In this document: positions 35,324 through 48,195 of the stretch, piece by piece
How positions within the stretch are numbered: the first letter of the stretch is position 1
Layout: each line of letters starts with the position of its first letter
Assembly: GCA_022828595.1 (NCBI GenBank)
Contig: JAKGHH010000002.1
Span: 81,006,383-81,070,382, forward strand
Origin: Nelumbo lutea
Taxonomy: Eukaryota; Streptophyta; Magnoliopsida; Proteales; Nelumbonaceae
DNA: 64,000 bases
Reading direction: 5' to 3'
The notes under the pieces: model-generated
The model's input: the letters and a program-made list of their open reading frames with translations, nothing else
Database searches by the model: none
What the model was told of the DNA's origin: nothing
Program-made: the position numbers and the translations under genes

Positions 35324-37268
35324 TGAAGGGATAGGAAATCCATCACATGGATGCCCAAAGATTGCAGAATAAGGGGGCGAATTTCAGAAAATTTTCTCTC
35401 CCTTCAACTGGGAATCGAATTCCTCATTTACAAAATCATATTTTGAAGGATTATTCTTGAACCATAAACTGAACCAGATCTGACCCAAAAGGAGTAGGGA
35501 GAGATAATACCTGATACAGAGAAGTAGTATCTCCCAATTGAGGTGTTCACGCCCAAGGAATGATCCAAAATCTGCTCCCACTGAAGATGGCGCAGTGCGG
35601 GGTGGAGCAGAATCAGCAATGTTCTTTCAAAGAACTTGACCCTTCGCAAGAAGCAACTGGACGGCTTGTGAATACAACTCCCACCAATCTTTTCTCCAAA
35701 AGATTGGTATCAAGATCCAATCTTGATTTCTCCCAAGAACTAGAGATTGAACTACTGTAGGCGGCGGCTGCAGGAAAGATGCGGCAAGAGAGTATTTGCA
35801 GGGTGCATAATTCTCTCTTCTGGTAATCTCAGCTCTGAAGACCAGAGTGTGTAGCTTGCATGTCTAAAGGCTGCCGCACCCTCTTCCTTTTATAGACTTA
35901 AAGGGATCAGCTCCTAATCCCATTAGGAGTTGCTAACCCAAATCATATTTGGATTAGAAGTCCCTTTAAGATAAGGGATAACCCTTATCTTATCTGTAGA
36001 TTAGATCAGCCATCTCCTAATCTAATTAGGAGGTTTCCAGATCTAAATCTTATTTAGATCTTGGACTCTCTAACTGGATAGGCTCTGGGCCCAATCCTAT
36101 CAGCTGATCTATCTCAGAATTCGCCCCTTAAGTGACAAATCAAATTAGCCCAGTTCGATATGGGCTTAAGGCCCATTTAAGGTTATGTATTCATTTAGCC
36201 TTCCAAATTGCTGCCCAGTTGGGCTTTCTTGTATGGCGTGGGACCCAAACATTGATCTACACATCAGCCACATGGGTTCAACCTAGCCTTTGTTACAGGG
36301 CCTGGCCGAATACACTATTATGGACAGTGCACCCCCTTAAACCCATCAGATGGGCTCTATGGGCCCGACACTTAGCCTAAGTGGTCCCTTGGCCAAGCCA
36401 CCTTGTAACACCCAATGACTATGGGCAGATGCAAGATTAGCCCATCAGGTGTTATCCTCAATGGTCTTACACTTAACCTCTCATCCCATAATGATCATAC
36501 ACTGCCCGACAAGAGAGGACCTCTCCCTCGGCTACAAGGAACAGTGTTGCACTCTCTGCTTAGATGGATCTCGGGAATTAAAACCTTTTGCAAATAATTT
36601 TGAAACCATAATTTATATACTTTTATATCTCATATAAAATATATTTCGCAAAACAAATCTCAACGATTGAAATCGGCTGCCAGCAGTCTTTGTTTCCATC
36701 AGTGAGAGTGCATCCTCGATCATTACCTTTGTCCGACAAAGGGGTTGATCCTGTTACTTTGATCATCCACTCAGATGAATTCTCAGTCTGTCCCAACTTC
36801 CCAGATTTTGACCCCCACTAAGGATCTCACTGATTGGTACATCAAAGACAGCCCAATCCGACACCTAGTGCAGTATCATAATCGAGTCTAGGGGTTTGGT
36901 GTAACTTTCCAATTTTGCCCATCAATCTCCTAGGTCCAGGGCAATACTGGAAATCTGGTCCAGTTCAAAGATTCAATTAATCCAACACTGTATGTGCCTA
37001 GGGTCTCATACCGGTAGCTGAGACAAGCCACCCCAACCGACTTGGTGGTGCCACAGTGTCAGCCTTGTCAGGATAGGTCTACCCAGACCGATCCACTGGT
37101 TGTGAACATTCTAAACTAACACGTGTCTCATTAAGTGTCCAGTTTAAGGGTATTACACAGAAACATACCAAGGGAACATGAATCAAATATGCATTTTTAT
37201 TCATTTACAATAAACTCATAAAGTACATCATTTTGATTGAAGCTAAGGGCATAAAAAACTGTCTAACA
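35324..37268 (-). repeat. E6 3' LTR (1945 bp)
   Basis: It runs from the complement of CCCTTCA (35324) to the complement of TGTTAGACAG (37268). TATA complement at 35888-35894. It carries the 17-bp palindrome CCTTTGTCCGACAAAGG at ~36726-36742. Confidence 0.93.
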
Positions 37269-37282
37269 GCTCCCACTTGCAC
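37269..37282 (-). other. E6 polypurine tract
   Basis: The complement reads GTGCAAGTGGGAGC, next to the LTR start. Confidence 0.85.
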
Positions 37283-39509
37283 TTAGGCCCAATCAGGTAC
37301 TAGCATGAGTCCCAAGCTTTCCACGTGTTTCTCAAACACTTTCTGTGATAGTCCTAGCTCCAACTATTATCCGCTTCAATCTATCTCTATAGAGTTGAAG
37401 ACCCAATATATAGAAGGCTTCTCCAAGATCTTTCATGGAGAATTGTTGTGAAAGCCATACTTTCAACGTAGTCAACATTCCTATATCATTCCCAATGAGT
37501 AGAATGTAACCTTATCTCCACTGTACTTCCTGTAAACACAAGGTTCATCCGGATTTTGCTCGAAGTCAAACGGTTTGACAGTAGAGTCAAAACAGATGTT
37601 CCAACTTCTAGAAGCTTGCTTAAGTCCACAAATGGATCTATTGAGTTTGCATACCATGTTTTCCTAACCCGCAGTTATGAAGCCTCGCAGCTGCTGCATA
37701 TGGATATCTTCAGTAAGATCTCCATTCAGGAATGCAGTTTTGACATCCATCTGCCAAATCTCATAATCATGGTATGCTGCTATAGCTAGCAGGATCCTAA
37801 TTGATTTAAGCATGGCCACAGGCGAAAAGGTTTCCTCATAATCGATGCCCTCTTTCTGAGTGTACCCTTTCGCCACCAGACGAGCTTTGAAGGTCTCAAC
37901 CCTACCATCAGGGCCCTTCTTCCTCTTGTAAATCCATTTGCAACTGATTGCTTTTACCCTCGAGGGTGGATCTACTAGAGTCCAGACTCCATTGGTCTCC
38001 ATTGAGTCCATCTCTGCTCTCATGGCCTCCACCCACTTCTGGGAATCTATGTCCAACATAGCTTTCGAGTAAGTCATGGGATCCTCCCCACTAGTCAAGG
38101 TTTCCACCAGGTAACTATCCTGGTCATAACCATAACGGACTGGTGGCCTGGATACCCGAGTGGATCTTCTAGGTTGGTCATTACCTGGAACTTGTGGGAC
38201 ATCTCCCAATGCTCCTGAGCTCTCCTCCTCAAGAACAATTTCCTAACAATGGGTGTCTAGGATGTAATCGGTCTCCAAGAATTGGGCATTTCGACTGTAG
38301 AACACTTTCTGCTCACTTGGGTCATAGAATAGGTAACCTACAGAGCCTTTTGGGTAGCCTACAAATAGGCAACGACTGGTCTTGGATTCCAACTTGTCTG
38401 CACTCGTTCTTTTAACGTGTGCTGGACAACCCCAAATCTTCAAGTGTCTAACACTTGGTTTCTTTCCGGTCCAAAGTTCATATGGAGTGTTCGGAACCGA
38501 TTTGGTTGGAACCCGATTCAGCATGTAAATCGCAATCTCTAATGCCTAACCCCAAAAGGATGTGGGTAACTCTGAGTGTATGAGAAGTGACCAGACCATA
38601 TCCAATAAGGTCCTATTCCTCCTCTCCGAAACAACGTTAAGTTGTGGTGTAGCAGGAGGAGCTAATTGTGATACTATCCCATTGTCCTTTAAGTAGTCCC
38701 TGAATTTGTCAGAGAGATAATCTTCATCTCGATCTAATCGAAGGGCCCTAATTTCTCTCCCTAACTATTTCTCGACCTCTTGTCTAAACTCTTTGAACTT
38801 TTCAAAGGATTCAGACTTGTGTCTCATTAGGTACATGTAACCATATCGTGAAAAATCATCTGTGAAGGTAATGAAATACACGTGTTGATTTTGTGTCCTA
38901 ACACTCAGGGACCACATACATCAGTATGTATTAGGTCAAGTGTGCCTTTACATCTTTCAGGCTTACCGTTAAATGGCTGTTTCGTCATCTTGCCTTGTAG
39001 GCAAGGTTCACAGGTGGGAAGATCTTCTACAGTTAGAAAATCCAAAGGACCATCCTTTACCAACCTTATGATTCGGTCAATACCAATGTGGTCAACACCG
39101 ATGTAGAACATAGAGACCATTCTCCAGTTCCCCGTATGAGATGAATATGTTATTTCTTTTAATAATAATTGTATTACTAAAGAAGACGGAATAACCATCT
39201 GCACACAGTTTTGAAACAAAAATCAAATTTCTTCTTAAATTTTGTACATAAAGACAATCTTTCAGTACAGTTTTTCCTTCTCTAAAAATTAACTCCACGG
39301 TTCCTATTGCCGCAGTTGCAACAGTTGCAGTAGTCCCCAAGTAGAGTGTAACTTCTCCTTCACTCAGCTTTCTATTTACCTTGAACCCTTACAGTGAGTT
39401 ACACGCATGAGTTGAAGCCCCGGAGTCAATACACTAGCACGCAGAAGCTACCAATAAATTGGTTTCTATAACACAAGATTCGAAATTACCTTTCTTGGAT
39501 TCCAGGTAG
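37283..39509 (-). pseudogene. pol: E6 pol, degenerate with RNase H deletion
   Basis: The terminal motif (TQKVFEKHV) is joined near 37350 to the end of reverse transcriptase, so nearly all RNase H is gone. Another deletion near 37505 removes the YVDD region. Reverse transcriptase start and integrase tail are readable (37664-38209 and 38243-38524). Part of the protease-integrase junction is lost near 39100. The protease keeps CIDSGAST although the Trp before it is a stop. Confidence 0.9.
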
Positions 39510-40275
39510 GCAGGACAGTTCCTTTTCTAGTGGCCAGTCTTCTTGCATAAGTGACAAGCATCCGATGCTTTGTCTTTTTTCTGCTTCTTGGGTTTGGCAG
39601 CCATCTTCTAGGGCTTTCTCTTTGCCTTCCTTTTCTTGCCCGATTTGCTAGTTTCAACAAGCATGGCAATGAGCTCATCCTATTTAATCAATTCTTCAAC
39701 TCTTTGCAACATATTGCTGAGCTCTTGCAAGCTGACGTTTAGCTTGTTCATGTTGTAGTTCATGATGAATGGATTAAAGGATGGAGGCAAAGAGTTGAGA
39801 ATAGCATCGATCTGTGTTACCAGATCCATCCCTAACCCAAGAGCCTCCAGTTCATTGATATAACCCATCATCTGGAGACAATGGTCGTGAACTTGTTGGT
39901 TCTTGGACATTTGCGTGGTCATGAACTGTTTCAAGACCTTCTGTCGAGTAGAATGATTCTGCTCTTCGTACATTGTCTTAAGACTATCCAATGCGTCATT
40001 GGCAAGTTCGATCTGATCGAACTGCCTCTGAATTGGATTGTCCAAAGAGGCAATGATATAGCAGCGGGCAAGGGAGTTTTTCTCCTCCCATTCTTGGTTA
40101 TCTCGTCTACGGGCCTCAGAAGCCCAATCTCCTAGCAATCTGGGGCAGGATTCTTGGCTACCTTATCCAACTTTTTAGAGGTTAAGACCAACACAAGGTT
40201 CCTGTACCAATCAGCATGGTTTGGGCCCTTAAGCTTGTTGTCGTCAAGAAGTTTTGCAAATGATCTGTTTGCCAT
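39510..40275 (-). pseudogene. gag: E6 gag, degenerate
   Basis: The start codon complements 40273-40275. A frameshift near 40140 precedes a long open part (39680-40138). That part ends at a stop in the EELIK-DEL region. The knuckle CHLCKKTGH-KRNC has a stop in place of Trp. The pre-knuckle codon is CAG. Confidence 0.88.
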
Positions 40276-42015
40276 TTTCTGATAAAAGAGCAAACATCAG
40301 TCCACAACCTAATTTAATCTACGATCCATTTCCATTTATTCATCTCTGAGATTTCCCTCCTTTCTCAGTGATGGAGACTACGGGTTGTCTCTGGAAATGT
40401 GGGAAATCACATAGGGTGCATGGAGCCAACTGTTTCAGCTGCATAACCCCACCACCTTTCTGTGATGGATCATATCCACTCACCATATGAGTTTTCCCTT
40501 TGGCCTCTGTCAAACAAGGTTCAGAGCCATTTTCAAGTAAACATTTATGTCCAGTGAGTGCTCACCCATCATGTTCGTGAATGCCAAGGTACCGTGAGAG
40601 AGTTCCCGTTTTCTAGTGAAGCCCCTCCCACATCGGTCTATGATGCCCCTATCATCTTATGAAACACTTAGACAAGCCCAACAGCAAATGGATAGCCCTT
40701 TTTCTGGTGCATTTCCTCATTACTGAAGGACCTATCCTCATGCTAATGATGGAAGGCCTTTAGAGAGTTCATCATATGAATCTCCCTATCACGTGCACTC
40801 ATATTAGCTGGAGGGAACAGTTAATTACGCCCTAGTTTGATTTAGGTCAAACCAAAGTGGCTCCCACTGACTTTCATAAAGTCAGATTTCAGTGGGCCTT
40901 AAATCGGCTAGGGTTCCGCACGTAACCTCTTGATGAGGTGTGGGGCCCACCATTGAGGGAAGTCATCCAATGACCAAAAGGGACACAATGGCAATGATGT
41001 GCATTCAGCCATGGTGTGAGCAAGAGCCACTGTCGAATGAGCATGGGCCAAGCACTTATTGCCCATGTACGCAGCACATCACACATCCAAACATCTCATG
41101 CAGGGATAAATTGATCCAATCAATTAATTATCTATAAGGCCCATTGGAAACCCGTTAAAAATCCATAATATTAACCATTAATATTATCTAGGTATATGGG
41201 CTGAATTAGGGTTACCCAGTTCGGCCCATATAGCTTTATCCTTTGAATTGGGCTTTTAGTAGTTTTAACTATTTAAAACTGGGCCTTTACAAGTTGGGCC
41301 GAATTAACCATTTAATTAAATATCAATCCTCAGGCCCATTAGTGGGAAAATTAGGGCTGACTTTCAGCCTTGATTAAACCTTAGATTTGGTCCAAACAGT
41401 TTGAACCAATCTTGGTTCGAATGAGTCTAGGGTTTGATCTTTAATTAAATCTTAAATTCCAGAAAATAATCTAAAATTAAATAACTGATAAAAGAAAATT
41501 AAGAATTAGTTAATCATGGTTGTTCGCACACTCCATCCTGCAAAACAGAGGTTAGATCACAGATTGCAGTTTCACAAACTGTAAATCGCAGATAGCGAAT
41601 GTCCCATCTGCGAAATCTCCTTCTCTATGCTGCCATCTTTGATCCAAAATAAAATTAAATAGAAATCCTATTTCTATTAATAATTACATCAAATCGAATG
41701 CCTATACATTGAGTAAAAAAAATTATTTATAGACCAAATGTAATAAATAAATTCAAGAAACTGCAAATCTTGCAGTTCTCCCTGTGTAAACCAAGAATTC
41801 GATCTCCTCTTGTACGAATAGCGCATAAATCAAGAAAATCATAAAGAATATTCTAAAAAATAATCAGATTTATATAAAATTAATTTCAGATTATTTGCCC
41901 ATTAATTTTGGGAACAAATTTCCCAAAACCCATATCTGCGCAAATTGGGTAGAACGCCTTCTCCCTATTTGCGCAGGTTCAGATCTGAAACAGAATGGTT
42001 CAAGATTTGAACCAT
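40276..42015 (-). other. E6 leader (~1.74 kb)
   Basis: It is collinear with the E1 and E5 leaders and contains the conserved small ORF at 40889-41086. No other coding signal. Confidence 0.85.
40889..41086 (-). other. E6 leader small ORF, 65 codons
   Basis: It begins MCDVLRTWAISAWPMLIRQW and ends SRFKAH before the stop, the same extent as E1. Confidence 0.4.
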
Positions 42016-42028
42016 GGCTCTGATACTA
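42016..42028 (-). other. E6 primer binding site, one mismatch
   Basis: The complement reads TAGTATCAGAGCC, one change from the initiator-Met site, in the expected place beside the 5' LTR. Confidence 0.85.
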
Positions 42029-42029
42029 C

Positions 42030-43950
42030 CAAAGGGATAGGAAATCCATCACATGGACGCCCAAAGATTGTAGAATAAGGGGGCGAATTTCAGAAAATTT
42101 TCTCTCCCTTCAACTGGGAATCGAATTTCCCATTTAGAAAATCATATTTTCAATGATCATTCTTGAACCATAAACTGAACTAGATCTGAACCAAAAGGAG
42201 TAGGGAGAGATAATACCTGATAAAGAGAAGTAGTATCTCCCAATGGAGGTGTTCACACCCAAGGAAGGATCCAAAATCTGCTCCCACTCAAGATGGCATA
42301 GTGTAGGGTGGAGCAGAATCAGCAGTGTTCTTCTAAAGAACTTGACCATTCGCAAGAATCAACTGGACGGCTTGTGAATACAACTCCCTCCAACCTTTTC
42401 TCCAAAAGATTGGTATCAAGATCCAATCTTGATTTCTCCCAAGAACTAGAGATCGAACTGCTGTAGGCGGCAGCTGCAGGAAGGAGGCGGCAAGAGAATA
42501 TTTGCAGGGTGCAGAATTCTCTCTTCTGGTAATCTCAACTCTGAAGACAAGAGTGTGTAGCTTGCATGTCTAAAGGATGCCGCCACCTCTTCCTTTTATA
42601 GATTTAAAGGGATCAGCTCCTAATCCCATTAGGAGTTGCTAACCCAAATGATATTTGGATTAGAAGTCCCTTTAAGATAAGGGATAACCCTTATCGTATT
42701 TGCATATTAGATCAGCCATCTCCTAATCTAATTAGGAGGTTTCTAGATCTAAGTCTCATTTAGATCTTGGACTCTCTAAGTGGATAGGGTCTGGGCCCAA
42801 TCCTATCAGTTGATCCATGTCAGAATTCGCCCCTTAAGTGACTAATCAAAGTAGCCTAGTTCGAAATGGGCTTAAGGCCCATTTAAGGTTATGTATTCAT
42901 TTAGCCTTCCAAACTGCTGCCCAGTTGGGCTTCCTTGTATGGCATGGGACCCAAACATTGATCTACACATCAACCACATGGGTTCAGCCCAGCCTTTGTT
43001 ACAAGGTTTGGCCGAATACACTGTTATGGACAGTGCACCCCCTGAAACCCATCAGATGGGCTCTATGGGCCCAACACTTACCCCAAGTGGTCCCAAGGAC
43101 TGTGGGCAGATGCAAGATTAGCCCATCAGGTATTATCCTCAATGGTCTTACACTTAACCTCTCAACCCATAATGATCATACATTGCTCGACAAGAGAGGA
43201 CCTCTCCCTCGGCTGCAAGGAACAGTGTTGCACTCTCTGCTTATATGGATCCCGGGAATTAAAACCTTTTGCAAATAATTTTGAAACCATAATTTATATA
43301 CTTTTATATCTCATATAAAATATATTTCGCAAAACAAATCTCAACGATTGAAATCGGCTGCCGGCAGTCTTGGTTTCCATCAGTGAGAGTGCATCCCCGA
43401 TCATTACCTTTGTCCGACAAAGGGGCTGATCCTGTCACTATGATCACCCACTCAGGTGAATTCTCAGACTGTCCCAACATACCCAGGTTTTGACCACCAC
43501 TAAGGATCTCACTGATTAGTACATCAAAGACAGCCTAATCTGACACCTAGTGCAGTATCATAATCGAGTCTAGGGGTCGGGTGTAACTTTCCAGTTTTGC
43601 CCATCAATCTCCAAGGTCCAGGGCAATACTGGAAATCTGGTCTGGTTCAAAGATTCAATTAATCCTACACTGTATGTGCCTAGGGTCTCACCCCGATAGA
43701 TGAGATAAGCCACTCCATCTGACTTGGTGGTGCCACAGTGTCAGCCTTGTCAGGATTGGTCTCCCCAGACCAACCCACTGGCTGTGAACATTCTAAACTC
43801 ACAAAAGTCTCAATAAGTGTCTAGTTTAAGGGTATTACACAGAAACATACCAAGGGAACATGAATCAAATATGCACTTCTATTCATTTACAATAAACTCA
43901 TAAAGTACATCATTTTGATTGAAGCTAAAGGCATACAAAACTGTCTAACA
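42030..43950 (-). repeat. E6 5' LTR (1921 bp)
   Basis: It is a clear match to the 3' LTR at 35324-37268. The inner end reads CAAAGGG where the 3' LTR has TGAAGGG, so the terminal dinucleotide has mutated. A ~25-bp segment near 43093 is missing. TATA complement at 42594-42600; palindrome at ~43407-43423. Confidence 0.92.
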
Positions 43951-43955
43951 ATGAT
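43951..43955. repeat. E6 target-site duplication, right
   Basis: ATGAT, the partner of ACGAT at 35319-35323. Confidence 0.7.
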
Positions 43956-44160
43956 GACGTCTATTTTTCTCTCAAATACAATATTAATTAAACTTTTAGT
44001 TGCAATATCATTCGACTTTCGCATATGCGATGACATGCAGCCTTCCCAAATGCGATAACACACCCCATATCACTATATGATCCATGATATTATCATAAGA
44101 ATATAAATATGATTACTCAAATCACATCAATGTTAGCATATTCGAAAAATCTTGCACAAT

Positions 44161-45010
44161 AAATGAGGGGCTTTCCTTTATGCCATATTTTCCCCACCCG
44201 ATGCTTTACTAGCAAGACCTTTTATCAAAATGAAGGGGGATTTGGTTCTCTACCCACTAAATACCCATATGATACCCCCACTCACACAGGAGACATCAAA
44301 GGTAGCATGCCCAGCAAAACCTCACTTAAGTGTTTCTCTATAGAAGACATTTTATCAAGATACAGGGGGGTTGAACGTTAAAGTAACAAACTATTCATTT
44401 CACTTGTTTCTTGATACAATATCTTCTATTAAGAAACAAGGGGGGCTAAAGTACAAAAATCATTGAACTATACCTACATTCCCTTATGATTTTTCCATCA
44501 CTTACATCTTCAAAAATTTCAATGACCCAGAAAGCAAGTACGAATCAACATGACACTCTATAAAGAAAGACAGGGGGTTGAATCACAAAACAAAAACTCT
44601 TAAAACTCTCGATTCCCATCAAAGAACATTACTAAGACAGGGGGCTGAATTTAAAGATGTGCATGGAATCGCGATGCACTTCAGATGCATGTAGAGTTGC
44701 GATGAACCCGAGACCATTACAGAATTGTGGAATCATAGTAGGGGGCTTACCGCCCATACTGGTACAAAGACGGTAGTGTCTTTTGCTAATTCCCTTCCTG
44801 TTAATGGCCAGGAGGGATGAAACTCAAGAAATTGACACAAAAATGTCCACTGATAGAAAGGAAATCACCAAAAGACATGGGGGATAAGCCATAGAAGTGA
44901 TGAAACCTAATTGAAGAACAAACACCTAATTCTTGCCCAAAACTACTAACGCATAAAGACGCATGGTCAATCGAGTAGCTGACTCCCAGGCTATTAATAG
45001 ACAAGGGGGC
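44161..45010 (+). repeat. Series of polypurine/G-run motifs
   Basis: Around eight purine-rich motifs with G4-G6 runs are spaced ~60-140 bp apart: about 44232, 44364, 44439, 44572, 44640, 44741, 44879 and 45003. Several sit in a similar context such as AAGACAGGGGGCTGAA. They look like repeated copies of an LTR polypurine tract; the last one directly precedes TGATAGAGGCCC. Confidence 0.6.
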
Positions 45011-46831
45011 TGATAGAGGCCCATATTAACCTTTTATCAGTCACATGAAATCACAAAATAGAGCAAATCCCAAACCCAATGCACAAGTGTTCATTGATCC
45101 ATTGTAGGACTTCAAAACCAATGTGAAGGTAAAATGCTTATCAATAAGATTCCACTTTCCAATAAGTCGGGGGATAATATAGGTACATAGTGTTCGCTCA
45201 TCCCTTTAGAGAATAGAAAACACTAAACTAATACCATATGGACGTTTATGATTAGACTGTAACTCATCTTTCCTATGTGATGAACTTCTAGTACATTGCA
45301 GGCTTGCGATAAACCTAAGGCTCATTACATCATTGCGATGAATCTACGCTTAATGCAAACCCAAAACAAACTCGAGTTGAACTTGCAATGAGTTCTTATA
45401 TGCATTCAATCCTGCGATGAACCCCGAACACACGCGGACATGCGATGAACCTTATACACATCCAGACTGGCAATGAAGTTCAGGTGTGCATAGTCTTACA
45501 ATAAACCCTAGACTGCTATGAGACCCTGATCCATTAAGAACTGGGCTTAGATATTGACTGCATGTGTAATTTTGAGTGACGATCGTGACAAGGCACCACA
45601 TAGATTTAATAAAAGTGGTCTACCGAACGATGATGTCATCCATGCCACATCAGTATAAAAGGGTCACATACGGAGAGAATCTAGAATGGATATGATTCTC
45701 TAATAATGCTCCCTTAATAGTCAAACAAAAGGAAAGATCTTCTTTTCTAACAGAAAAGATCCTCTTTCCTAACAAGAAAGAAATCCTTTCTTGATAACTT
45801 TAACTTTCTCTCTATAAAAGGTGGAGAGCTTCTTCCCTAGCGGAACATAATACAACTTTGACCTAGGGTATCTGAGAGGGAAGCAACTCCCTTCTCTCCT
45901 ATCTTCTCCTCTCGTCCCCACATCCTTTCTCTTTCCTACCACCATCTCTGGACCTTCAGAGACCGACCGACCTCCGCCTTACCATAGTACTTATAGTGGC
46001 CATCCTCAGGAACAATAGTACCAACACAGAAGGGCATGGAATGTTGAACGATATAGGTATGGAGCTCTATACAAACCATTCAATATACACCAACTTCAAT
46101 TCGATCTCAATCGCCCTAAACTGCTTGGGTCTCTTGGTACCAAGCCAACACTTTCCCCAACAAACCCCCAATGACTGATCTTTGGTCCTCCATCCAAAGT
46201 GGCAATAGTAGTGTACATAAGAGACAACTATCGGGGCATGACACTATGTTCAAGAGGCTAGCACATGTACATAAACAAAAAGGGGGCAAAAATGTAGTTG
46301 CAATGCTTCTTGTAGCTTGGGTCCATTATCTAATGGACTGTGTTGTCCATATGCTTGAACAAATACCCCAAAAACATTGATGCCAATGGAAGCTATTGTT
46401 GCACGATCTAATTACTCCTAGTTGGAGGGCGATCTAGCTTCCAATCAAGTAGTGAGCTGGATCTATCTGCAAGACAATGGATCAGAGAACCTGGGTAGCT
46501 AACCTGGCGAGGTCACTCTGATGCTTAAGTCAGTAACTCTGTTGTGCGAGCTAAAAGCTTGAGAATTTGGGAGCTAGTGAGTAGAGTAATCACGCATACC
46601 TTTGCCTTGAGGTTTCATGCCTTTATATAGTGAAGTAGTCGTGAGCTCCGAGATCTCCAGGGTGTGGAGATAAGGTTTGTTCTGCCTTTGAAGGAGAGCA
46701 GTGTAGATAATGCTTATGATTTCACTTCCGACTCCGGTAGAGCCAGGACAAGTTCTCATCGTGATCTCAGGAAAGTCAAAATCCGCTAGTTCATCATGAA
46801 CTCAAGAAACTTGGGATCTGTTTGTACGATT
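45011..46831 (+). repeat. Possible gypsy LTR following the last polypurine tract
   Basis: TGATAGAGGCCC follows ACAAGGGGGC as expected for an LTR start. TATAAAAG (45813-45820) is followed by a CT-rich stretch (45890-45950). The far end of the LTR is not identified and may be lost at the E7 junction, so the call is tentative. Confidence 0.35.
45260..45500. repeat. Degenerate GCGATGAA repeats
   Basis: GCGATGAACC-like words recur every ~30-40 bp (about 45333, 45413, 45443, with weaker copies GCAATGAA and GCGATAAA). The same word appears elsewhere in D (31971, 33124, 44699). Confidence 0.5.
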
Positions 46832-48123
46832 TCAAAATGTTTGCAAATGGTTTTAATTCTCGGGATCCATGTGAGTGGAGAGTGCGGCACTGTTCCTTGC
46901 AGCCAAGGGAGAGGTCCTCTCTTGTCGGGCAGTGCTTGATCATTAAGGGCTGAGAGGTTAAGTGTAAGACCATTTAGGATAATACCTGATGGGCTAATCT
47001 TGCACCTGCCCCCAATTCCTGGGTTTTTATAAGATGGCTTGCCCTAGGGACCACTTAATGTAAGTGTTGGGCCCATAGGGTCCATGTGATGGGCTCAGGG
47101 GTTCACTGAGTTTTCAGTGAATTCGGTTGGGTCTTGTAAGAAATGTTGGGCTGAACCCATGTGGCTGGTGTGTAGATCAATGCTTGGGTCCCATGCCATA
47201 CAAAGAAGCCCAACTGTGCAACAGATTAGAAACTAGTTAAAAACTGAACACTTAATGGGCCAAAAGCCCATTATGAGCTAGGCTGATGTGATCACCCATC
47301 TATGGGGTGAATCTGGGATTAGAGTTAGCAAAAGGATTGGGCCTTTGACCTTATCCACTATGGGAGACCAAATTCAAATCAAATTTGAATCTAGTAACCT
47401 CCTGATAAGATAAGGAGTAAGCTAACTTAATCTGCAAATTGGATTAAGATCATCCCCAATCCAAATACTGATTTGGATTGGGATAACTCCTAATTAGGAG
47501 GTTTTTTAATAAAGAAGAAAAAAGAGGAGAAATCCTAAGAGATAATAATCAGATTTTGAACCTAGGTTTGTGAGCAAGAAATCATCCTACGAATTGAGAT
47601 TAGATCTCATACACGCTCCAGAGAGAAGAGAAGCAATTCAGCCATCTTCATCCCAGGAGTTCTCCTCCAGCCGCCGCCATTCCTCTGGAAAGATTCGATC
47701 TTTGCAGAAGAAAGAAATCAAGAAATCAATTCTTGACATCAGCCTTGCAGAAAAGACTGAAAAAGATTTGGTACCCAGAGTTTCCAGAGGATTCTTGAGA
47801 AGGATCCAGTGTGTAGGACGCACTCTGCTGGTTCCGTTTCAGATGCAGCTATGTCATTTTCAGCAGGAGCGGATCTTGGTGTCCTCTTTGGTCGTGAACA
47901 CCTACTTTGGGAGATATTGCTTCTCTAGATCAGTTATAATTCCTCCTTTCCCCTTTTGGTTCAGATCTGGTTTGATTATGGTTCAAGTAGGATCCCTGAA
48001 TATTTTATTCTAAATTCAGGGAATACGATTCCCAATTGGGAGAAGGTAGGAAAATTTTTGAAATTCGCCCACCCATTCCGCAATCTTTATGGCATCCATT
48101 AGATGGATCCTACCAATCTTTCA
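46832..48123 (+). repeat. E7: partial E-family LTR, plus strand
   Basis: The sequence from TTTCAAAATGTTTGCAAATGG to the LTR end CTTTCA matches the last ~1.3 kb of E LTRs, more diverged than E5. It lacks its first third and any internal region. The left break is in region D, the right edge abuts R4. Confidence 0.85.
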
Positions 48124-48190
48124 TAAAGCTGCCCCCCCCCCCTTTATATAGGTTAAAGGGGAGGGGGTGGTCTCCTACTTCCTCTTGAAG

Positions 48191-48195
48191 TTTAT
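48191..48195. repeat. X target-site duplication, left
   Basis: TTTAT, repeated at 49807-49811. Confidence 0.88.

Larger units (their letters stand above)
35324..43950 (-). mobile_element. Element E6: Ty1/copia retrotransposon, LTR to LTR, minus strand (8627 bp)
   Basis: Both LTRs, primer site, leader, gag-pol and polypurine tract are present, bounded by a near-perfect 5-bp target duplication. It sits inside region D. Internal deletions remove most of RNase H and the end of reverse transcriptase, and there are many stops. Confidence 0.93.
43956..46831. repeat. Region D, right part: polypurine series and possible LTR
   Basis: This continues region D after E6. No protein-coding region is found. 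It holds a series of G-run motifs (44161-45010), a GCGATGAA-rich stretch (45260-45500) and a possible LTR with TATA. Its right edge is cut by the E7 LTR fragment. Confidence 0.55.

Noticed and set aside
47570..48013. 147-codon plus-strand ORF
   Set aside because: It lies within the E7 LTR fragment and is not conserved as a frame in other E LTRs.
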